Assembly: GCF_965221945.1 (NCBI RefSeq)
Contig: NZ_OZ244925.1
Span: 372,001-436,000, forward strand
Origin: Poriferisodalis sp965221945
GTDB lineage: Bacteria; Actinomycetota; Acidimicrobiia; Acidimicrobiales; Poriferisodalaceae
Direction: 5' to 3'
Length of the DNA: 64,000 nt
Part shown: one piece after another, positions 42,933 through 51,788 of the stretch
Position numbering within the stretch: the first letter of the stretch is position 1
Layout of the letters: every line of letters begins with the position of its first letter
Made by a program: the position numbers and the translations under genes
Notes under the pieces: model-generated
Told to the model about the DNA's origin: nothing
Databases searched by the model: none
What the model saw: only the letters and a program-made list of their open reading frames with translations

Positions 42933-43997
42933 ATGAGTCCCCAGCCGAACGCCCAAGCCCGTGAAGTCTTCACCGATGGGTCGTGCCTGGGCAATCCGGG
43001 ACCGGGCGGCTGGGCGTACGTGATTGACGGCGGGCCGTGGGCGTGCGGTCACGAACCCAGGACAACGAACCAGCGGATGGAGGTCACCGCTGCGGCTCAG
43101 GCCGTCGAGGTGCTGGATGGGCCGCTGCGCATCATGAGCGACTCCACCTACGTGGTGAAGTGCTTCACCGACGAATGGTGGAAGGGCTGGCACCGGCGCA
43201 ATTGGCTGAACTCAGCGCGCAAGCCGGTGGCCAACCGAGACCTGTGGGAGCCGTTCATCGATGCCGTGCTTGCGCGGGGCGACATCGAGTTTGCTTGGGT
43301 GAAGGGTCACGCCGGCCAGCGGTTGAATTCCGCCGCCGATGCCCTGGCCGTCCACGCTGCGAGCACTGGTGCCGGGCTCCGGGGCAAGCGATTCGACGAT
43401 GACGTGCTCGATCAGCTCGCTGACGGGCGGTCGGGGTCGCACGGCTCCCCGAAGGGCACCGTCAGCACCGACGAGCCGACATCGGGGAACCGGGAAATCG
43501 CCGGTCACGTCGTGACCGTGCTGGGCCACCGGCCGCCGGAGCTCGGCGGGTACAACGAGAACCCGGTCTTACGCAAGGTGCTCCGGCAGCTGAGCGACGT
43601 ACTCGCTGCCAAGCGCCAGATGTATCCCGATCTCGTGGTCGCGACGGGCCTCGGGCTTGGTGCCGAGACGCTGGGTGCCGAGGCTGCGCTGGCGGCTGGT
43701 GTGCCATATGCCGTGGTGCTTGCGTTCGAGGGCGTCGAACGACGGTGGCCGGGGCCGTCGCGTCAACGCTTCGCCGAGCTCCGCCAGCAAGCAGCTCAAG
43801 AATTCATGCTCGGTGCCAAGTCACCAGTCGACGGAGAGGCGTTCGGCAAGGCGATGCGGCGGCGGGACACGTGGTTCATGCACAACTGCGACGAAGCGAT
43901 CCTCGTTCGCCGAGCCGGCGACCGCACGCTGGCGGACCTGCACCGGCGCCTGGAAGAAGCGCTCGGCGGGGACGTCTGGGTGATCGAGCCCGACTAG
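42933..43997 (+). CDS. RNase HI fused to a YpsA/DUF1273-like SLOG domain
   Basis: A 354-aa protein. Residues about 10-145 form RNase HI with the full acidic set: Asp15 (FTDGSCLGNPGPGG), Glu50 (NQRMEVTAA), Asp70 (IMSDSTYVVKC) and Asp136 (NSAADALAV). After a linker, residues about 188-354 are YpsA-like: GHRPPELGGYNENPVL, VATGLGLGAETLGAEAALAAGVPYAVVLAF and a terminal VWVIEPD. RNase HI removes RNA from hybrids; SLOG domains bind nucleotides or related ligands. The fusion suggests a nucleotide-linked control of RNA:DNA hybrid cleavage. It is divergent from aceE with a 21-bp gap. Confidence 0.88.
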   Translation: MSPQPNAQAREVFTDGSCLGNPGPGGWAYVIDGGPWACGHEPRTTNQRMEVTAAAQAVEVLDGPLRIMSDSTYVVKCFTDEWWKGWHRRNWLNSARKPVANRDLWEPFIDAVLARGDIEFAWVKGHAGQRLNSAADALAVHAASTGAGLRGKRFDDDVLDQLADGRSGSHGSPKGTVSTDEPTSGNREIAGHVVTVLGHRPPELGGYNENPVLRKVLRQLSDVLAAKRQMYPDLVVATGLGLGAETLGAEAALAAGVPYAVVLAFEGVERRWPGPSRQRFAELRQQAAQEFMLGAKSPVDGEAFGKAMRRRDTWFMHNCDEAILVRRAGDRTLADLHRRLEEALGGDVWVIEPD

Positions 43998-44024
43998 CAG
44001 CAGCGGGCCATCCGGGCCGGTTGC

Positions 44025-44504
44025 TCAGGCGGCGTTGTCAGTGTCTGTGTCGGGCGTTGCGGCGGGAGGCGTCTCGACGATGGCTGCCAGCCGCTCGAGC
44101 GTGGCTTCCATGGACGGCACGTTCTTCTTGTCACAACCCGTGAGTTCCATGACACGCGGCCAGCGTGCCGTTCCCCACACGAACGTTTCGCGCACCAGCG
44201 TGCCGCCGTCGTCGGTGGGCTCGAGCTCGTAGCGCCAGCGATGTCCGTTCCAGTGCGCCCACGCGATCAGCCGGTTCTCCTCGAATTCCAGGACCCGGTT
44301 CTTGGTGGGGTACGTGACGCCGAGACGCACTCGCATGCTGAAGGTGCTGCCGAGCGCCAGACGGGTGTGCGAGCTGGTCATCCGCACGAGACTCCCCGAG
44401 CCATCGATCTCGCAATGGCGGCTCGGGTCCGACAGCACGTCGAAGATCTGTTCCGCGGATGCGGCGATGAGCCGCTCAACGCTGACACTCTGTTCTTCAG
44501 CCAT
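44025..44504 (-). CDS. SRPBCC-family (START-like) protein
   Basis: A 159-aa polyketide cyclase/START-fold protein. The start EQSVSVERLIAASAEQIFDVLSDPSRHCEIDGSG is typical, followed by YPTKNRVLEFEENRLIAWAHWNGHRWRYELEP. It probably binds a hydrophobic ligand. It lies 14 bases downstream of the thioredoxin-like gene on the same strand and may be co-transcribed with it. Confidence 0.83.
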   Translation of the reverse strand: MAEEQSVSVERLIAASAEQIFDVLSDPSRHCEIDGSGSLVRMTSSHTRLALGSTFSMRVRLGVTYPTKNRVLEFEENRLIAWAHWNGHRWRYELEPTDDGGTLVRETFVWGTARWPRVMELTGCDKKNVPSMEATLERLAAIVETPPAATPDTDTDNAA

Positions 44505-44518
44505 CGATACGCCCGGTC

Positions 44519-45223
44519 TCAGGCCGGTGACAGAGCGTCGGTGACGATTTCGCCGGGAATATGGCCCTGGCCGCGCTCAGTAGTGCCGTCGGCTCGTACA
44601 AGCATCCAGGTGGGTTGGCTCCGTACGCCGAACGCGTCCCACAGATCCCCGCTCTCGTCACCGAAGTGAGGCATCTGCTCGAGTCCATGAGAGCTCACGA
44701 ATCCCTCGAAGGAAGCGATGGAGTCGTGCGCGGCGACGCCCACGATCACCAAGCCATCCCCGTGTTCTGCTTTCAGCTCTGCGACCGCAGGAGCTTCTCT
44801 CCGGCAGGCCGGTCACCACGGAGCCCAGAACCACAGCAGCACGTCGTTGCCTACCGCAGCAGCCAGCTCGAAGGGCTGCCCGTCAACCTAGCTCGTGTCG
44901 AGCAGGAGGATCTCGGGCCGGGTCTCGGCCGCTGAGGCGCTCTCGTCTGCCGATGATCCTTCAGTGGCGGAGGCATTTGCGCCACCGTCGGCTGCTACGG
45001 GTTCGACGCTTTCGGCGGCAGATGCGGGTTCGACGCTCTCGGCGGCAGATGCCGGTTCGACACTTTCAGCAGCGGCTGCGCTCGAAGGCTCGAATGTCTC
45101 AGCGGCATCCGTCGGCGACGCTGTCGAAGATGCGTCTTCATCGGTACCGCAACCCGCCAACACCATGAGGCTGATGGCGCACGCAGCCAAGCCGGCAGTC
45201 CCGCGGCGGGTAAATACGGTCAC
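44519..45223 (-). pseudogene. Lipoprotein thioredoxin-like selenoprotein gene with an in-frame amber codon
   Basis: Read without regard to stops, codons 1-111 form a lipoprotein: signal peptide, lipobox LAGC (Cys25), and a low-complexity stretch with SAAESVEPA repeated in 27-bp units. Codon 112 is TAG (44888-44890). The frame then continues as VDGQPFELAAAVGNDVLLWFWAPW, TGA at codon 137 (44813-44815), and PACRREAPAVAELK on to a stop at 44519. TGA stands exactly where thioredoxin/TlpA proteins have the first active-site Cys (W-C-x-x-C), so this is a Sec-type U-P-A-C site. GGAG-AGAAG-CTCC about 12 nt later may be the SECIS. The TAG is not explained: the gene may be decayed, the sequence may hold an error, or the thioredoxin part may start internally. 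GTG 45223 has TAGGAT seven bases upstream. Confidence 0.7.
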
Positions 45224-45286
45224 GGTGCGGATCCTACCCGTGGGCAAAAGGGGGTCCCGGTCGCGACCGTCGCTACATTCGTCCGC

Positions 45287-45376
45287 GTGAGCACCCGGGC
45301 GTTGCTTGTCACAGCGCTTGTCACGGGCGTCGTCATCCTGGTGGCGTTCGCGATCCGGGTGCTGATTTGGTTGTAG
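45287..45376 (+). CDS. 29-residue single-helix membrane microprotein
   Basis: A very short gene starting at GTG 45287: MSTRALLVTALVTG and then a continuous hydrophobic helix to a final LIWL before TAG. TACATT stands seven bases before the GTG, the same leaderless layout as longer genes here. It lies between the divergent lipoprotein gene and lpd. Single-helix proteins of this size often modulate membrane complexes; its role is unknown. Confidence 0.5.
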   Translation: MSTRALLVTALVTGVVILVAFAIRVLIWL

Positions 45377-45451
45377 CGCTTCGGCGCCGGTCTGGACAGA
45401 TGATCGCCCCGGTGCAAACGGCTGAGCCCCGAGGCGTACCCTCGTCGCGCG

Positions 45452-46912
45452 ATGGCAGATGAAGCGAATTCCGGCGAATCGAGCGCCCCGGTTCGTTACG
45501 ACCTCGTCGTGATCGGCGGCGGGCCCGCGGGCTACGGGGCGGCGCTGTATGCCGGCGCGGCGGGCATGAAGGTCGCGCTGGTGGAGCGGGACCGGCTGGG
45601 CGGCACGTGCTTGCACCGGGGCTGCATACCCGCCAAGGAGTTGCTTGAGACAGCAGCCGTGTGGCGCACGGTTGGCGAAGCGGCCGAGTTCGGCGTGAAC
45701 ACCGAGCCGCCCGAGCTGGACTTCAGCGTCTCGCAGGGCCGCAAGCAACGCATCGTGGACGGCCTCGAAACCGGGGTGAAGGGACTGCTGCGGCGCCGCA
45801 AAGTCGCGGTGCACGAAGGGACGGGCCGGCTGGCCTCCGACCGGTCCGTCGTGGTGCGCAACGGCGAGTCCGAGACCCAGACGCTGCATGGAGACCACGT
45901 CTTGCTGGCGGCAGGCTCGGTGCCGATCACGCTGCCGGGCTTCGATCGCGACGGGACGCTCGTGATGACTTCGGACGAAGTCTTGGCGCTGGACGAGGTG
46001 CCAGGTCGCGTCGCCGTGATCGGCGGCGGGGCCATCGGCTGCGAGTTCGCTTCGATGCTGGCCGACCTCGGCGCCGACGTGACCGTGCTCGAGTACGCGC
46101 CACAGATCATTCCCGGCGTCGATGGGGATATCTCCAAGGCCCTGACCCGGGCGTTTGCCAAGCGGGGCATCACCGTGCGGACGGGCTGCGGGGTCACTGG
46201 TCACACGCCGCTCGACGATGGCGGCACGACCGTGCGATACACGGCTGCGTCAGAGGGCGACGACGCCGACACGGCCGAGCTGGAAGTGGACGCGGTGGTG
46301 GTGTCGGTGGGACGGCGGCCGTACCCAGACCACCTCGGCCTCGATGACACCGAAGTCAAAGTCGATGAACGAGGATTCGTCGTCGTTGACGAGCTGTGCC
46401 GAACGACGATGGCCGGCGTCTACGCCGTGGGCGACCTCATCAACACGCCTCAGCTTGCCCATGTCGGCTTCGCAGAGGCGATCGTTGCGGTCAAGGACAT
46501 CCTGGGCGAAGACCCGGCGCCGGTGGACTACCCCAATGTGCCGTGGGCGATCTACTGCCATCCCGAGGTGGCCTTCACCGGGCTGTCCGAAGCGGCGGCC
46601 CGTGAAGCCGGCTATGACGTGGTGTCGTCCAAGCACCGCTACAGCGGCAACTCCCGGGCGATGATCGTCAACGACACCGAGGGCCTCGTCAAGATCGTGG
46701 CCGAGCGTGATGCCGACGGCTCCGCAGGGCGCGTGCTCGGCGTTCACATGATGGGGCCGTGGGTCACCGAGCAGCTCGGTCAGGGCTACCTGGCGGTCAA
46801 CTGGGAGGCCACGGTCTCCGAGGTGGCCGCATTGGTGCAGCCGCATCCAACGTTGTCCGAGCTGTTCGGCGAGACGATGATGGCGCTCACAGGTCGGGGG
46901 CTCCACGGATGA
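45452..46912 (+). CDS. lpd: Dihydrolipoamide dehydrogenase
   Basis: A 486-aa FAD disulfide oxidoreductase, E3 of 2-oxoacid dehydrogenases. GGGPAGYGAALYA (FAD), the redox disulfide C53/C58 in GGTCLHRGCIPAKEL, NAD motif VIGGGAIGCEFASML, GRRPYPDHLGL, VYAVGDLINTPQLAHVG and the C-terminal VQPHPTLSE with the catalytic His are all present. It starts the lpd-E2-lipBA operon. Confidence 0.95.
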   Translation: MADEANSGESSAPVRYDLVVIGGGPAGYGAALYAGAAGMKVALVERDRLGGTCLHRGCIPAKELLETAAVWRTVGEAAEFGVNTEPPELDFSVSQGRKQRIVDGLETGVKGLLRRRKVAVHEGTGRLASDRSVVVRNGESETQTLHGDHVLLAAGSVPITLPGFDRDGTLVMTSDEVLALDEVPGRVAVIGGGAIGCEFASMLADLGADVTVLEYAPQIIPGVDGDISKALTRAFAKRGITVRTGCGVTGHTPLDDGGTTVRYTAASEGDDADTAELEVDAVVVSVGRRPYPDHLGLDDTEVKVDERGFVVVDELCRTTMAGVYAVGDLINTPQLAHVGFAEAIVAVKDILGEDPAPVDYPNVPWAIYCHPEVAFTGLSEAAAREAGYDVVSSKHRYSGNSRAMIVNDTEGLVKIVAERDADGSAGRVLGVHMMGPWVTEQLGQGYLAVNWEATVSEVAALVQPHPTLSELFGETMMALTGRGLHG

Positions 46913-46951
46913 GCCGGCGTGCGGGCACTCGACGCCGTTCGAGGCAGCGAT

Positions 46952-48346
46952 ATGGCTGACCTGGTGCTGCCGCAGCTCGGCGAGACGGTCACCGAAGGGA
47001 CCATCACCCGCTGGTTCAAAGGCGTCGGCGACTCGATCACGGTGGGCGAGTTGCTCTATGAGGTGTCCACCGACAAGGTGGACAGCGAGGTGCCCTCGCC
47101 CATGGAGGGGGTCATCAGCGAAATCCGTGTGCCCGAGGGCGAGACGGTGGACGTCGGGACGGTGCTGGCCATTGTCGAGGTAAGCGAGGGTGCCGTCGTG
47201 CCGCCGCCGGCTGCGCCCGTCGCCGACACCAGCGCAGCCGCGGCCCCAGCACCCGTTTCGCCGCCGGCGGAACCGGCCCCCGTAGCGCCATCTGGGGTCC
47301 CAGTGGCCGCAGCCGCCGCGGCCGCATCGATTGATGGCGCAGCCAGCGGGTCGGCGCGCAATGGAAGTGGTCGGCTGCTGTCTCCGGTGGTGCGGCGCCT
47401 CGTGCGAGAGCACAGCCTGGATCCCGCTGCACTGGTCGGCACAGGTGTAGGCGGTCGCATCACCCGGTCCGATGTGCTCAACGCCATCGACGAGCAGAAA
47501 CGCTCGGCGGCTGCAACCACCCAGACCGCGCCAGCAAGAGCAACATCGCCAGCAGGCGAACGCGCCGCCACTCCGAGCCCGCCTTCGGTGCCGGCACCGG
47601 TGGCAGCCGCTGCAGCGGCTGAGTGGACCGACGGCGACTCACGTTTCGAGGCGTTCAACAACATCCGGCGCCGGACCGGCGAGCACATGGTCAACTCGGT
47701 GGCCACCTCGCCCCACGCTCTCACCGTCGTCGAGGTCGACTACGAGAACGTCGAGCAGGTGCGCCGGGCGCACCGCGAAGCGTGGCGAGCATCAGAGGGA
47801 TTCAGCCTCACCTACCTGCCCTTCATCGTCATTGCCGTGGCCGACGCATTGGCTCACTGGCCCCGGCTAAACGCCTCGGTGGAAGACGGCGGGCTGCGCA
47901 TCCGGCGGCGTCGCAACATCGGCGTTGCCGTCGACCTCGATTACGACGGCCTCATCGTTCCGGTGCTGCGGGACGCCGACTCGCTGAGTTTGCGAGGGGT
48001 CGCCCGCACCATGAACGAACTCGCGACGAGGGCCCGCGCCCGACGCCTGACGCCCGACGACATCACCGGCGGCACCTTCACCATCTCCAACAACGGCTCG
48101 TTCGGCACCTACACGACGGCGGCCATCATCAACCAGCCCCAGGTTGCGGTGCTCTCGACCGACGGCGTTGCCCGCCGCCCGGTCGTGGTCGCAGATCGAT
48201 TTGGCAATGAGAGCATCGTGGTGCACTCGGTAGGCCACTTGGCGATGGGCTGGGATCACCGTGCGTTCGACGGCAGCTATGCAGCTGGATTCTTGGGGCA
48301 CATCCGTCAGATGCTGGAACAGCACGACTGGGGAGCGGAGCTCTAG
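46952..48346 (+). CDS. Dihydrolipoamide acyltransferase (E2)
   Basis: A 464-aa E2. One lipoyl domain at 1-80 (lysine in STDKVDSEVPSPMEG), an Ala/Pro linker, a peripheral-subunit-binding domain near 148-185 (LLSPVVRRLVREHSLDPAALVGTGVGGRITRSDV), a second linker, and the acyltransferase domain with DHRAFDG near 435. Most probably it serves pyruvate dehydrogenase with AceE, as only an AceE-type E1 is in the window; a branched-chain or 2-oxoglutarate role is possible. ATG 46952 is chosen over upstream starts outside the lipoyl domain. Confidence 0.92.
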   Translation: MADLVLPQLGETVTEGTITRWFKGVGDSITVGELLYEVSTDKVDSEVPSPMEGVISEIRVPEGETVDVGTVLAIVEVSEGAVVPPPAAPVADTSAAAAPAPVSPPAEPAPVAPSGVPVAAAAAAASIDGAASGSARNGSGRLLSPVVRRLVREHSLDPAALVGTGVGGRITRSDVLNAIDEQKRSAAATTQTAPARATSPAGERAATPSPPSVPAPVAAAAAAEWTDGDSRFEAFNNIRRRTGEHMVNSVATSPHALTVVEVDYENVEQVRRAHREAWRASEGFSLTYLPFIVIAVADALAHWPRLNASVEDGGLRIRRRRNIGVAVDLDYDGLIVPVLRDADSLSLRGVARTMNELATRARARRLTPDDITGGTFTISNNGSFGTYTTAAIINQPQVAVLSTDGVARRPVVVADRFGNESIVVHSVGHLAMGWDHRAFDGSYAAGFLGHIRQMLEQHDWGAEL

Positions 48347-48350
48347 TCCG

Positions 48351-50012
48351 ATGCTTCAGGTGCGGTGGCTGGGGCGGGTTCGCTTCCGCGAGGCGCTGGA
48401 TTTGCAGCGACGCCTGTGGACGCACAGCGTGGATGACTACCTGCTGCTGCTCGAACACGATCACGTCTTCACGGCGGGCCCGAGTGCCGACGAGGCGAAT
48501 TTGCTGGTCGATCCGGCTGAGGTCGGCGCCGACTGCGTGCGCATCGACCGTGGCGGCGACTTCACCTACCACGGTCCCGGCCAGCTCGTCGGCTATCCGA
48601 TCCTGTCCTTGCCAGGGCACCGGGGCGGCGGACTGGCGGAGACGGCCGCGTACGTGTGCGACTTGGAGCAAGTGCTCATCGACGCACTGGCTGACCTCGG
48701 TCTCGCCGGTTGCGGCCGACTACGTGGCTATCCGGGCGTGTGGCTCGACCTCGACGGCACGCCTCGCAAGCTCGCCGCGATCGGCGTTCGACTCAGCCGC
48801 GGCCGCACCATGCACGGCTTCGGGCTGAACGTCGACACCGACTTGTCGTGGTTCGAGCGGATCATCCCGTGCGGCATCCGTGATTTCCGACCGACATCGC
48901 TGCGGGCCGAGGGTTGCACGGCGACGATGCGCGACGTGGCAGATGCGGTAGTCCGGCGTGCAGCCGAACGGTGGTCGCCCACAGGCTTCGAGCGTGCAGA
49001 TGTGGCGTGGCGGCACCGCCCGTCCGATCTCAGCGCCTTCAGCCGTGGTCTCGGTCCCGGTCAGGTCGAGATCCCTCCGCCGCGTAGCCGAGCCAGGTTG
49101 ACAGAAGCCGGGGTGAACGGCGGTCTCGGTCTCGCCGAGCGGAAGCCGCCCTGGCTGCGTGCCCGCATGGACCCCAATGAGGGCTACCTGCGGCTGCGCC
49201 GGGTGATGCGCCGGCACGACTTGGTGACGGTGTGCGAGGAGGCGGGCTGCCCGAACATCTTCGAGTGCTGGGGTGCGGGCACAGCCACTTTCATGCTCAA
49301 CGGCGAGCGGTGCACGCGGGCGTGCGGTTTCTGCTTGGTCGACACCAGCCAGCCGGCGCCGCTCGATCCCGATGAGCCTCGCCGGGTGGCCGACGCGGTC
49401 GCCGAGATGGAACTCGACCATGCGGTCGTCACCGCGGTTGCCCGGGATGATCTACCCGACGGTGGGGCGGCTGCGTTCGCCGAGACCATCGCGGCGATCA
49501 AGGCGCAATCGCCAAGCACGACAATCGAGGTGCTGGTGCCCGATTTCGGCGGCGATGCCGCGGCCCTCCAGACAGTCCTCGACGCGGGCCCCGACATCCT
49601 GAACCACAACATCGAGACCGTGGCTCGGCTGCAGCGAGCCGTTCGTCCATCGACGGGCTATGCGCGCAGCCTGGCGCTGCTGGCCCGCAGCGCATCGGCC
49701 GGGCTCGTCACGAAATCGGGCATCATCGTCGGCATGGGCGAGGACGATGCCGAAGTCGACGTCACCTTGGCCGATCTCGCGGCAGTCGGCGTCAGCATCG
49801 TGACGATCGGCCAGTACTTGCGGCCGACCAGCCACCACATCCCTGTCGCCCGCTGGGTGCCGCCGGAGTCCTTCGGGCGCTGGAGGGAAATCGGCTCGGC
49901 GCTCGGCTTCGCCCATGTCGAGTCCAGCCCGCTGACTCGCTCCAGCTACCACGCCGCTGAATCTGCCGCAGCCGTGGCGCTCGGACCAAGCCGCCAGCAA
50001 GTGCCGGCGTAG
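48351..50012 (+). CDS. LipB-LipA fusion: octanoyltransferase and lipoyl synthase
   Basis: A 553-aa bifunctional protein. Residues 1-~215 are LipB, which moves octanoyl from ACP to the E2 lysine: RGGDFTYHGPGQLVGYP, Lys140 in GTPRKLAAIG and nucleophile Cys174 in IIPCGIRDF. Residues ~265-553 are LipA, a radical-SAM sulfur-insertion enzyme: auxiliary cluster cysteines C295, C300, C306 (VCEEAGCPNIFECWG), radical-SAM C321-x3-C325-x2-C328, GGAAAFAETI and the terminal RSSYHAAE serine. Both steps of lipoylation are thus on one chain, four bases after the E2 gene they modify. LipB and LipA are normally separate. Confidence 0.94.
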   Translation: MLQVRWLGRVRFREALDLQRRLWTHSVDDYLLLLEHDHVFTAGPSADEANLLVDPAEVGADCVRIDRGGDFTYHGPGQLVGYPILSLPGHRGGGLAETAAYVCDLEQVLIDALADLGLAGCGRLRGYPGVWLDLDGTPRKLAAIGVRLSRGRTMHGFGLNVDTDLSWFERIIPCGIRDFRPTSLRAEGCTATMRDVADAVVRRAAERWSPTGFERADVAWRHRPSDLSAFSRGLGPGQVEIPPPRSRARLTEAGVNGGLGLAERKPPWLRARMDPNEGYLRLRRVMRRHDLVTVCEEAGCPNIFECWGAGTATFMLNGERCTRACGFCLVDTSQPAPLDPDEPRRVADAVAEMELDHAVVTAVARDDLPDGGAAAFAETIAAIKAQSPSTTIEVLVPDFGGDAAALQTVLDAGPDILNHNIETVARLQRAVRPSTGYARSLALLARSASAGLVTKSGIIVGMGEDDAEVDVTLADLAAVGVSIVTIGQYLRPTSHHIPVARWVPPESFGRWREIGSALGFAHVESSPLTRSSYHAAESAAAVALGPSRQQVPA

Positions 50013-50047
50013 CGGGCCAGACCCAGGCAACGAGAGGCAGCGCGGCG

Positions 50048-50863
50048 ATGGCTGAAGGCGCACCCGTGGATGTGGCGACCGTGCTGTGCCAATGGGCAAC
50101 CGGGGGATTGGCCTACCTGTGGGTGACAACCCGGCGACGCGAAGTCGGGCTCGGATACGGCTGGCTGCTGCGCTCGCTGTACGGGGCGATCGCGGTCATT
50201 GCAGCTGTCACCGGCTTCGTGTTCCAGCCGAATGCGGTGCGCGACCTTGCCTGCATTGCCATGGCGCTCTGCGCGGCAGCTTCGCTTGTGCGCTCCGCAC
50301 TTCCCACCGACGGACGCCACCGAGCCACCCACGACACCGACGGGGCGACTCGCACCATCGAGGGCTTCGATCCGCGCTGGGACATCGCAGCGCCGCTTGC
50401 CGGCTTGGTGGGTGTGACCGCAGCAGGGCTCGGTGCGACCGGGGATATCGCGCCTGCGCTCCACCTCGCGCGTGTCGTGGTCGGCGCCGCGTTCCTGGGC
50501 GCCGTCAGCGATTCGATGCTGCTGGGTCATTGGTACCTCGTGCAGCCGGGGCTGCGCCGGGAGCCGCTGCGGGAACTGGTACGGCATCTGGGCGGGATCT
50601 GGCCCGTCGAGGTGGGGTTGCTGTTGCTGCCCACGGGCATGATCGCTGTGCTCACCGGCAGCATCGACGACGGCTATGGCGGACTGCTGGGCTGGTTCTG
50701 GGCCGCATGTGCCATCACCACGGTGGCGCTCGCGGCCGTTGCCATGGCGGCGCTGCGAGAGCGCCAGTACGAAGCCGTCATGGCTGCCACCGGGCTGCTC
50801 TACTTGGCCATCCTCACCGGTTTTGGCACCGACCTCGTCGCCCGCCTCACCCTGACCGGTTAA
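50048..50863 (+). CDS. Multi-pass membrane hypothetical protein
   Basis: A 271-aa protein with about seven hydrophobic helices. Not recognised. A loop after the third helix is hydrophilic (PTDGRHRATHDTDGATRTIEG), and LGHWYLVQPGLRREPLRELVRHLGGIWPVEVGLLLLP lies in the middle. It is the last gene of the lpd-E2-lipBA series by position (35-bp gap), so a link to lipoate or E2 metabolism is conceivable but unsupported. Confidence 0.65.
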   Translation: MAEGAPVDVATVLCQWATGGLAYLWVTTRRREVGLGYGWLLRSLYGAIAVIAAVTGFVFQPNAVRDLACIAMALCAAASLVRSALPTDGRHRATHDTDGATRTIEGFDPRWDIAAPLAGLVGVTAAGLGATGDIAPALHLARVVVGAAFLGAVSDSMLLGHWYLVQPGLRREPLRELVRHLGGIWPVEVGLLLLPTGMIAVLTGSIDDGYGGLLGWFWAACAITTVALAAVAMAALRERQYEAVMAATGLLYLAILTGFGTDLVARLTLTG

Positions 50864-50869
50864 CGCCCC

Positions 50870-51694
50870 TCAGGCGCCGGTCCATTCGGGCGGGCGCTTC
50901 TCCGCGAAGGCACGTCCGCCCTCTTTGGCATCGTCGCTGTCGCCGACGATTCTACGAATCGACTCGCCCATGCGCAGGGCCTCGGTCCAGCCCATCCGCT
51001 GACTTCGCCACGCCACTTCCTTGACGGCCCGTACTGCCAGCGGCGCTCCCTGGCACAGACGCGCCGCCAGCGAACGTGCTTCGTGCATGAGCGTGTCGTG
51101 CGGCACGACATTCCATGCCAGGCCCATCTCGCGGGCGCGTTCGGCGTCGATGTTGTCGCCCGTCAGCAGGATCTCCATGGCGTTCGCCCAGCCGATCTTG
51201 TGCGGCATCCGCATCGATCCCACGATGGTCGGCACGCCGATCTTCACCTCGGGCATGCCGAATATGGCGCGGTCGGACGCGATCAGGAAGTCCGCTACCA
51301 GTGCCCCTGTCAGCCCGTAGCCGATGCATGCCCCGTTGATGGCCGCAATGACGGGCTTGAACAGTTCAAGTCCGCTCTCGAGGCTGTTGACGGTCGGGAT
51401 CTCGAAGTACGACCCCGCCCACGATCCTGCCGAGCCCCGGGTCGGGTCGCGCAGGTCGGCGCCGGCGCAGAATGCCCGCCCGGTGCCGGTCATGATCGCC
51501 ACCCAGGCATCGGGGTCGTTGTAGAACTCCATCCACGCCGCGTTCAGGCACTGGCGCATGTCGCCGTTGATGGCGTTCATGGCCTCGGGCCGGTTGTAGG
51601 TGATGGTGGCGATGTGCCCGTCGAGCTCGTACGTGGCAGCCGCGTCGGGATCCGAGGTGTCAGGCACAGGGCCCTTGTAAGAAGGATCGGTCAT
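50870..51694 (-). CDS. Enoyl-CoA hydratase/isomerase family protein
   Basis: A 274-aa crotonase-fold protein. ATITYNRPEAMNAINGDM, the oxyanion-hole AFCAGADLRDP, and AAINGACIGYGLTGALVADFLIASD are typical. The final EKRPPEWTG (E-K-R-x-P-x-F/W-x-G) is the common crotonase tail. It hydrates or isomerises an enoyl-CoA; the substrate is unknown. Confidence 0.88.
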   Translation of the reverse strand: MTDPSYKGPVPDTSDPDAAATYELDGHIATITYNRPEAMNAINGDMRQCLNAAWMEFYNDPDAWVAIMTGTGRAFCAGADLRDPTRGSAGSWAGSYFEIPTVNSLESGLELFKPVIAAINGACIGYGLTGALVADFLIASDRAIFGMPEVKIGVPTIVGSMRMPHKIGWANAMEILLTGDNIDAERAREMGLAWNVVPHDTLMHEARSLAARLCQGAPLAVRAVKEVAWRSQRMGWTEALRMGESIRRIVGDSDDAKEGGRAFAEKRPPEWTGA

Positions 51695-51788
51695 GCGAGT
51701 CGTTCTAGCGCACCCGCTGTGCCGGGACGATTTCTGCGGCCTCCCCCATTGACCGGTCAGTTCGGATCACGGCAGGTACGTTGAGCAG

